Shown piece by piece: positions 1 to 6,094 of a stretch of DNA of 6,094 nt. The DNA comes from Gammaproteobacteria bacterium (GTDB taxonomy: Bacteria > Pseudomonadota > Gammaproteobacteria > Arenicellales > JAANXG01), in the NCBI GenBank assembly GCA_018263405.1, contig JAANXG010000139.1, forward strand, positions 1 to 6,094, in the 5' to 3' direction. The notes beneath the pieces were generated by a model. The model searched no databases and had not been told where the DNA came from. It was given only the letters and a program-made list of their open reading frames with translations. Positions within the stretch are counted from its first letter, which is position 1. Each line of letters opens with the position of its first letter. Both the position numbers and the translations under genes were made by a program.

Positions 1-1608
<1,608 letters not shown>

Positions 1609-1714
1609 GGTAATCCGGTAGGAACGCGGCCTCAAGCGAAAACCGTAAACACGAGTCAGCGGTATTGCCTGAAGGATCGTGATGAAGCGATTGCCGTGGG
1701 CTTCCAATGCATAA

Positions 1715-1759
1715 ATTCAGGAACCATTCACGCGGCGTTCAGCTTCGGTTCAGGCGTCG
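1715..1759 (+). promoter_or_regulatory. Four 11-bp phased direct repeats (RTTCASS), candidate activator-binding site
   Basis: Four heptamers follow one another at exactly 11-bp steps: ATTCAGG (1715), ATTCACG (1726), GTTCAGC (1737) and GTTCAGG (1748). Each is followed by four unconserved bases. Direct repeats with one-helical-turn spacing are typical of sites for OmpR/PhoB-family response regulators such as the Pho box and PhoP box. The array ends 8 bp before a weak -10-like hexamer TCTAGT (1763-1768), and the region that should hold a -35 box lies inside the array, as in activator-dependent promoters. The repeats are seen directly; the regulatory role, the target gene (the small exported protein at 1814) and the regulator class are inference. 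Confidence 0.4.
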
Positions 1760-1767
1760 AGTTCTAG

Positions 1768-1791
1768 TCTTGTGGGCATCCGATCACAAGA
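1768..1791 (+). repeat. 7-bp inverted repeat in the leader of the small exported-protein gene
   Basis: TCTTGTG (1768-1774) and CACAAGA (1785-1791) are perfect inverted copies separated by 10 bases. No T-run follows, so this is not an intrinsic terminator. It lies between the weak -10 candidate and the Shine-Dalgarno, so it could be an operator near the transcription start or a 5'-leader hairpin. It could also be chance. Confidence 0.3.
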
Positions 1792-1803
1792 GTAATGCCT
1801 GAC

Positions 1804-1808
1804 GGAGG
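1804..1808 (+). promoter_or_regulatory. Strong Shine-Dalgarno GGAGG
   Basis: GGAGG lies 5 bases before the ATG at 1814. It fixes the start of the small exported-protein gene and favours this frame over the overlapping open frames in the same stretch. Confidence 0.8.
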
Positions 1809-1813
1809 CAACC

Positions 1814-2110
1814 ATGAAACGAATTCGATACACACTGCTTTTCGCGGTAGCGATGCTGTTATTCGGCGTTGGCGCGAACGCCCATGCCGAGCGCTACAAT
1901 CTCTCATTCGGAGTTCACGGCGTCTTATTCGGCTACCAGTCCGGCCACGACCATCACGGGTATCAAGGGCATTTCAATCGGCGCCATTACTACAACCAGG
2001 GTTATCGGGGTCACCCTCGACGCTGGGATCATCCCGGATACCGGCGCCACCCCCGATACTGGCGCAAGTATCGTCATCGCCGGCACGGGCACTACGGCTG
2101 GAGGTATTAG
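1814..2110 (+). CDS. Small exported His/Tyr/Arg/Gly-rich protein of unknown function
   Basis: I do not recognise a family. The 98-residue product starts with a clear Sec signal peptide: basic MKRIR, a hydrophobic core TLLFAVAMLLFGVG, and a signal peptidase I site after A-H-A (residues 23-25). The predicted mature chain has 73 residues, of which 14 are Arg, 12 His, 11 Tyr and 11 Gly, with only three acidic residues and no Cys. Histidines cluster as HDHH (45-48) and HRRHGHY (88-94). A six-residue near-repeat, PGYRRH then PRYWRK, occupies 74-85. The start is well supported by GGAGG five bases upstream. The gene stands alone between clpB and the membrane-protein gene, with its own possible control region (1715-1791). 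His clusters suggest metal binding, and the positive charge suggests contact with anionic envelope polymers or nucleic acid, but both are guesses from composition. Signal peptide plus ribosome site make it a convincing real gene. Confidence 0.8.
   Translation: MKRIRYTLLFAVAMLLFGVGANAHAERYNLSFGVHGVLFGYQSGHDHHGYQGHFNRRHYYNQGYRGHPRRWDHPGYRRHPRYWRKYRHRRHGHYGWRY
2033..2068 (+). repeat. Two imperfect 18-bp tandem units inside the small exported-protein gene
   Basis: Bases 2033-2050 and 2051-2068 match at 14 of 18 positions and are in frame, encoding PGYRRH and PRYWRK. This suggests the low-complexity tail grew by tandem duplication of a short unit, though convergence by composition would look similar. 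Confidence 0.4.
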
Positions 2111-2148
2111 GGCCTAGCAAACCGGCCATTCCTCGCATGGCACCTGGC

Positions 2149-2170
2149 GTAGGAGCGACTTCAGTCGCGA
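2149..2170. repeat. REP-type extragenic palindrome, single copy
   Basis: A GTAG tetranucleotide (2149-2152) is followed by the hairpin GCGAC (2155-2159), loop TTCA (2160-2163) and GTCGC (2164-2168). This is the layout of REP elements of gammaproteobacteria, which are moved or maintained by RAYT (TnpA-REP) transposases encoded elsewhere. It lies 39 bases after the small gene's stop codon. The hairpin could stabilise or attenuate that transcript's 3' end, but there is no T-run for an intrinsic terminator. I found no second copy in the window. Confidence 0.65.
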
Positions 2171-2266
2171 TCGTATCCTCGTTATTTCCCCGGACCGGGA
2201 TTGTTCTCGATGATCCCAACGGCCATATTCTGCTCATCCGCGCCCCGCGCTTGGTGCGACAGCGGC

Positions 2267-2272
2267 TATAAT
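2267..2272 (+). promoter_or_regulatory. Candidate -10 box TATAAT upstream of the YihY/BrkB-family gene
   Basis: A perfect TATAAT occurs 31 bases before the ATG at 2304, which would put the transcript start near 2279 and give a leader of about 25 bases. The -35 region 16-18 bp upstream (around 2243-2250) is GC-only and does not resemble TTGACA, and there is no extended -10 TG. So the promoter is either activator-dependent, weak, or a chance hexamer. Confidence 0.45.
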
Positions 2273-2303
2273 CGAGGATCCGCACAGCGCGAATCACGGT
2301 TTC

Positions 2304-3641
2304 ATGCCCCTGTTACAAGATCTGCGTGACGTCCTTTGGGCGCCCACCCCCCCTGAACACAGCCGGACGATTCGCCGGGTTCTGCACGCCGCCCGGGTCA
2401 CCGACCGTTTGATAGACGACCTATACGAGGGTCGGCTCAACCTCTACGCGATGAGCCTCGTCTATACGACGCTGTTGTCCATCGTGCCGGTGCTGGCGGT
2501 CAGTTTTTCGGTGCTGCAAGCGTTTGGCGTCCACAATCAATTTGAACCGGCGCTGCTCACTTTTCTGGCGCCGCTCGGCGACAAAGGCGCGGAGATAACC
2601 CACCAGATCATCGAATTCGTCGATAACATCCGCGTCGGAGTCTTGGGCGCCATGGGTCTTGGATTGCTGATCTATACGGTCATCACCTTGATGCAAAAGG
2701 TCGAAGAGGCCTTCAACTTTATTTGGAGCACACGGGCGGAAAGGACATTGAGCCGGCGCTTCAGTGATTATCTGAGCGTCATACTGGTTGGTCCGGTACT
2801 GGTTTTTACGGCGATTGGTATCACCGGTTCGGCCATGAACACGGAAATCATCCAATGGCTCGCGGCGCATGAACCGGCTAAGACATTGATAGCCGTGGGC
2901 AGCCGCCTGATTCCCTTCCTTCTGATCGTTACCGCATTCGCTTTCGTTTATAAACTGATTCCCTACACCCGAGTCAAAGTCAAAGCGGCTTTTGTCGGCG
3001 CCATAGTCGCCGGTCTGCTTTGGGAATTAGCGGGACTGGCTTTTGCCTCGTTTATCGCCTCTTCCACCCGTTACACGGCAATCTACTCAAGCTTCGCGAT
3101 CGGTATCCTTGCGATCATCTGGGTATACCTCGCCTGGCTGATACTGCTCGTGGGTTGCCGCATCGCATTTTACTACCAGCACCCGGAACACCTGTGGCTG
3201 CGCGGGAGCGGTACCGATATGCCGCCCCGCGAGGTTGAAGCGCTGGCGCTACGGGCGATGATCCACATCGGTCGACATTTCAAACGAGGCGGGGGAGCTA
3301 TCGACATTTGCTCGTTGGTGGGCGTTACGGGCTTGACGCAGCCGATGCTTAAGCGCGGGCTCGATGAGCTCGAATCGAATCGGCTACTCGTTACAGTGGA
3401 TGCCGACGAACCGACTTATCTACCGGCCCGGCCGTTAGCGCAAATCACCGTCGAGGATATTTTTGAATCGGTGAGGGGGAAGTATCGTGCCGAGACAACG
3501 GATTCGTCGGTCGACCAAGTGGTGGAAACCGTCATCAAAGGTTTTGAGGCGTCGGTCGAGAAGAAGATCCGTTTACAAACTCTTGATGAATTGGTGTCGC
3601 GCTCCGATGCAGCGACCGACGCGTTGCGCGCATCCGTGTAG
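2304..3641 (+). CDS. YihY/BrkB (UPF0761) family inner-membrane protein with C-terminal winged-helix-like extension
   Basis: This 445-residue protein has the YihY/BrkB core: a short cytoplasmic N-terminus, the first membrane helix with the typical ALVYTTLLSIVP-like start (48-75), then five more hydrophobic segments near 110-131, 158-177, 196-219, 229-252 and 262-291. Family-like stretches include QKVEEAFNFIW (131-141), KLIPYTRVKVKAAFVGA (217-233) and YSSFAIGILAIIWVYLAW (261-278). The biochemical role is unknown. The old RNase BN label was wrong, and the BrkB name comes from Bordetella serum resistance. About 150 residues follow the last helix. Residues about 310-395 read as helix, helix-turn-helix (DICSLVGVTGLTQPMLKRGLDEL) and a wing, recalling Rrf2/MarR-type domains. 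E. coli YihY, about 290 residues, lacks this part. The ATG lacks a good Shine-Dalgarno; no better in-frame start is evident, and a near-leaderless TATAAT promoter lies just upstream. Confidence 0.93.
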   Translation: MPLLQDLRDVLWAPTPPEHSRTIRRVLHAARVTDRLIDDLYEGRLNLYAMSLVYTTLLSIVPVLAVSFSVLQAFGVHNQFEPALLTFLAPLGDKGAEITHQIIEFVDNIRVGVLGAMGLGLLIYTVITLMQKVEEAFNFIWSTRAERTLSRRFSDYLSVILVGPVLVFTAIGITGSAMNTEIIQWLAAHEPAKTLIAVGSRLIPFLLIVTAFAFVYKLIPYTRVKVKAAFVGAIVAGLLWELAGLAFASFIASSTRYTAIYSSFAIGILAIIWVYLAWLILLVGCRIAFYYQHPEHLWLRGSGTDMPPREVEALALRAMIHIGRHFKRGGGAIDICSLVGVTGLTQPMLKRGLDELESNRLLVTVDADEPTYLPARPLAQITVEDIFESVRGKYRAETTDSSVDQVVETVIKGFEASVEKKIRLQTLDELVSRSDAATDALRASV

Positions 3642-3763
3642 AAGCGATCTCAAAAAGTGGTCACGGAGCGGATGAGGCGGAAACAACACCCAACCAATCC
3701 ATTTCGCCGCCAAATGCATGGATTACAAGTTATTCGTGAGGGCGTTTTTGCCGCGAGATATGT

Positions 3764-3767
3764 AGGG
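3764..3767 (+). promoter_or_regulatory. Shine-Dalgarno-like AGGG supporting a TTG start
   Basis: AGGG ends 6 bases before the TTG at 3774. Starting there gives a compact signal peptide, whereas the in-frame ATGs at 3672 (GGAG only 3 bases upstream) and 3714 (no ribosome site) would put about 35 and 20 extra residues before the hydrophobic core. Confidence 0.4.
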
Positions 3768-3773
3768 CACCTC

Positions 3774-6094
3774 TTGAAGGCTCGCATTGTCCTGGCCATC
3801 GTGCTGGCGGCAAGTGCAAGCGGAGCACCACTCTCCTCGATGGCGGGTGACCCACTACCGGAGGCAGAAGGTCAGCACACGAATCGACTGATTGACTCGA
3901 ACAACCCGTACCTGCTGCTTCACGCCGACAACCCCGTGGACTGGTACCCGTGGGGACCCGAGGCAATCGCCAGGGCGCGCGCGGAGGATAAGCCGATTTT
4001 TCTCTCCATCGGATACAGTACCTGCTACTGGTGCCATGTCGCCGAACGTACTTTGTACTCCGATCCGGATATTGCCGCGGTGATGAACAAATGGTTCATC
4101 AACGTCAAGGTGGACCGGGAGCAGCGGCCGGAGATCGACGAAATCTACATGCTGGCGCGGAACGTAATCACGGGTAGCGGAGGGTGGCCCAACAACGTTT
4201 TTCTCACTGCGGACCTCAAACCGTTTCACGCTGGCAGCTATTATCCGCCGGAGCCCGATCAATACGGGCGCCCGGGATTTACCGAGGTCTTGGCTGCTTT
4301 GCACCGGGCGTGGCAGTCAAACAGAGGCGAGGTCCTGGGCATGGCCGGCCGGGTATACGCGGCAATGCAGGCGGCGCGAGAGCGGATGTCGGCGGGCGAG
4401 CCGGTGGCGCTCGAGCCCCGCGATTGGTTAGCGCAGGCGCGTCGGAGATTCCTGCAGCAGTTCGATTCCGAATACGGCGGACTGCGAGCCGGCCGGAGTA
4501 CTACTAAATTCCCGCAAACCCCCCTGCTCGGGCTTTTGTTGATCGATTATCGATTGACCGCGGAGCCGAAAGTGCGCCAGGCCCTGGTCAAAACATTGGA
4601 CGCGATGGCGTACGGCGGGATCCACGACCATATCGGCGGCGGATTCCATCGCTACAGCACGGACCGCGACTGGTCGGTACCGCATTTCGAAAAGATGCTG
4701 TATGACAATGCCCAGCTCCTGCAGCTTTATGCCGAAGCGTTCGAGACCACGGACGAAGTGCTCTACCGGTATACGGCCGAGGATATCGCCCGGTATCTGA
4801 CCGCTGACATGATGGCCGCGGAGGGCGGATTTTATACCGCACAAGACGCGCAGATCGGCGGCGTGGAGGGCGCCAGCTACCGCTGGAAGCGCTCGGAGAT
4901 CGAAGATATTCTGGGCGGCCGGTCGGAGGAATTCTTTCGCGTGTACGAACTCAAGCGCGTTCCCGAAATCCCGGGCGCTACGGGCCGCGAAGGCGGGGAC
5001 ATCGGGGGTGTAGTACGGGTACGCTTGCCGATCGAGGAAACACTGGCGCGTTTCGGCTATGCCACGCCGGCCGGAATGTTGGCCGCACTGCAACCGCTGC
5101 GGCAACAATTGTTGGCTGCGCGCAACCGGCGGCCCCAACCGCTGCGCGACGAAAAGCTGAACGTCGATCTCAACGCCCTGGCCATCGAGGCATTCGTCAC
5201 GAGCGGAGAAGTGCTCGACGATCCCCGGCATCTGCGGTTCGCAAAGCGGGCGGCCGAACGCCTCTGGGAACGAGCCTACGATCCGAAAACGGGCCGGTTG
5301 ATGCATCAGATGTTTCGAGGCCGCGTGCAGACGAAGGGTTTTCTCGCGGATTACGCGTTGTTCGGACGCAGCCTGATGGCCCTGTTCCGGGCCACCGGCG
5401 AGGCGGTCTGGCGGCACCGCGCGGCAGCGCTTGCGGACCGGATCATCGAGCGTTTCATGGCAGACGACGGCGCGCTCGCGATGACGAGTGAAACGGAGCA
5501 TCTGCTCATTTCCCTGGATCCCGGCGGGGACGATGCCTATCCCTCCGGGGTATCGGCCGCAATCGATCTGTTTCTTCGAATGAGCGAGGCGAACGACGGG
5601 GATCGATACGCGCTCGCCGCCGGGCGCATTCTTCGCGAGTACAGCGCCCGGGTGGACGGGCTGCCGATCAATTGGCCGACGGCAATCGCCGCGCTCGTCG
5701 CGAATGACGTGGAAAGCGTGACCGCCGCCGGTCCCGCAGTGGTGGAACCGCAGCGGCCGCAAGTTAACCATGCATACAGCACCCCGAAAACCGCGGATTA
5801 CATCCGGGTCTCGGCCGAAGTGCGGCGGAAACAATCCGGCGATACGATTGCCGTGACGTTAGCGATCGACGATGGATTTCACATCAACGCCAACCCGGCG
5901 AGTCTCGATTATCTCATTCCGACGCAACTCCTTTTCCCGGGCATGACGCCTGAGCGTATCCAATACCCGGAGCCGGCGATATTCGAGCCGAGCTTCGCGG
6001 ACCAGCCCCTTGACGTCTACGAGGGGACGCCGGTCGTGCTCGCCGAGTTCCCGAAAGGCGCGTTCGACAACCGGGCAACGATCAACGGCATCGT
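3774..6094 (+). CDS. Exported DUF255/SSP411-type thioredoxin-fold protein with C-terminal DsbD_N-like domain (3' end outside window)
   Basis: The frame is open from just after the preceding stop (3641) to the window edge, at least 773 codons from TTG 3774. Residues 2-25 form a signal peptide: KAR, then core IVLAIVLAASASGA. Next is the DUF255 thioredoxin-like domain (about 37-200): SNNPYLLLHADNPVDWYPWG, active-site CYWC (84-87), KVDREQRPEIDE (112-123), and GGWP (136-139) with the expected cis-Pro. An (alpha/alpha)6-barrel-like region follows (about 215-640), with GGGFHRYSTDRDWSVPHFEKMLYDNAQ split over 287-313, FYTAQDAQ (354-361) and GVEGASYRW. From about 676 the sequence looks like a DsbD N-terminal domain (FHINANP at 702, LIPTQL), as in periplasmic disulfide reductases. 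Family function is not established; a periplasmic thiol-redox role is inferred. Alternative starts are ATG 3672, 3714 or 3840; the last would remove the signal peptide. It follows the YihY-family gene by 132 bases, possibly in one transcript. Confidence 0.9.
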   Translation, partial: MKARIVLAIVLAASASGAPLSSMAGDPLPEAEGQHTNRLIDSNNPYLLLHADNPVDWYPWGPEAIARARAEDKPIFLSIGYSTCYWCHVAERTLYSDPDIAAVMNKWFINVKVDREQRPEIDEIYMLARNVITGSGGWPNNVFLTADLKPFHAGSYYPPEPDQYGRPGFTEVLAALHRAWQSNRGEVLGMAGRVYAAMQAARERMSAGEPVALEPRDWLAQARRRFLQQFDSEYGGLRAGRSTTKFPQTPLLGLLLIDYRLTAEPKVRQALVKTLDAMAYGGIHDHIGGGFHRYSTDRDWSVPHFEKMLYDNAQLLQLYAEAFETTDEVLYRYTAEDIARYLTADMMAAEGGFYTAQDAQIGGVEGASYRWKRSEIEDILGGRSEEFFRVYELKRVPEIPGATGREGGDIGGVVRVRLPIEETLARFGYATPAGMLAALQPLRQQLLAARNRRPQPLRDEKLNVDLNALAIEAFVTSGEVLDDPRHLRFAKRAAERLWERAYDPKTGRLMHQMFRGRVQTKGFLADYALFGRSLMALFRATGEAVWRHRAAALADRIIERFMADDGALAMTSETEHLLISLDPGGDDAYPSGVSAAIDLFLRMSEANDGDRYALAAGRILREYSARVDGLPINWPTAIAALVANDVESVTAAGPAVVEPQRPQVNHAYSTPKTADYIRVSAEVRRKQSGDTIAVTLAIDDGFHINANPASLDYLIPTQLLFPGMTPERIQYPEPAIFEPSFADQPLDVYEGTPVVLAEFPKGAFDNRATINGI

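Noticed and set aside
1691..1716. TTGCCG and TGCATAAAT as a -35/-10 promoter pair
   Set aside because: The spacing is only about 14 bp, too short for a sigma-70 promoter.
1609..1767. The clpB frame continues open for 52 codons after its TAA
   Set aside because: ClpB is already of normal full length at the TAA and the extra codons show no similarity to a known domain, so readthrough or a broken gene is not supported.
1869..2117. An 82-codon Thr/Gly/Ala-rich frame inside the small gene
   Set aside because: It is the +1 shadow of a His/Arg/Tyr-rich coding tail and has no ribosome site or signal peptide of its own.
1795..2271. A 158-codon + strand frame overlapping the small exported-protein gene, ending in DPNGHILLIRAPR
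   Set aside because: The ribosome site and signal peptide belong to the frame at 1814. The tail faintly recalls a VOC-type C-terminus, but about 24 codons are too few to call a gene remnant.
3676..3711. GGCGG...CCGCC inverted pair after the YihY-family gene, as a terminator
   Set aside because: The stem is 5 bp with a 26-base loop and no T-run follows.
4428..5834. A 468-codon open frame on the minus strand
   Set aside because: It lies wholly inside the DUF255 gene, antisense to recognised motifs. Its product has no recognisable domain, and long antisense frames are expected opposite GC-rich genes.

Overview
The window is a stretch of bacterial chromosome, most likely from a moderately GC-rich gammaproteobacterium. 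Two things support this. ClpB follows the proteobacterial pattern closely: every key residue I checked sits at a constant offset of 331 from E. coli ClpB. There is also one REP-type palindrome of the GTAGGAGCGAC/GTCGC kind common between genes of gammaproteobacteria. I cannot name the genus. All genes lie on the + strand. I saw no tRNA, rRNA, CRISPR array, insertion sequence or phage gene, and no gap between genes exceeds about 205 bases.

Layout: (1) 1-1608, the last 535 codons of clpB, entering at the second arginine finger of NBD1 and carrying the whole middle domain and NBD2. (2) 1609-1813, an intergenic stretch with four TTCA motifs spaced exactly 11 bp apart (1716, 1727, 1738, 1749) and a small inverted repeat, followed by a strong Shine-Dalgarno. 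(3) 1814-2110, a 98-codon gene for an exported, very basic peptide rich in His, Tyr, Arg and Gly. (4) 2111-2303, a spacer with the REP palindrome and a perfect TATAAT box. (5) 2304-3641, a YihY/BrkB-family inner-membrane protein with a C-terminal winged-helix-like extension. (6) 3642-3773, a short spacer. (7) 3774 to the window end, an exported DUF255/SSP411-type thioredoxin-fold protein that ends in a DsbD N-terminal-like domain and runs off the 3' edge.

The genes do not form an obvious pathway. A loose theme is protein quality and the cell envelope: ClpB reactivates aggregated proteins in the cytoplasm, the last gene looks like a periplasmic thiol-redox protein, and the two middle genes are exported or membrane-embedded. 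The best leads are the phased 11-bp repeats before the small exported protein, that protein itself, and the DUF255 + DsbD_N arrangement.
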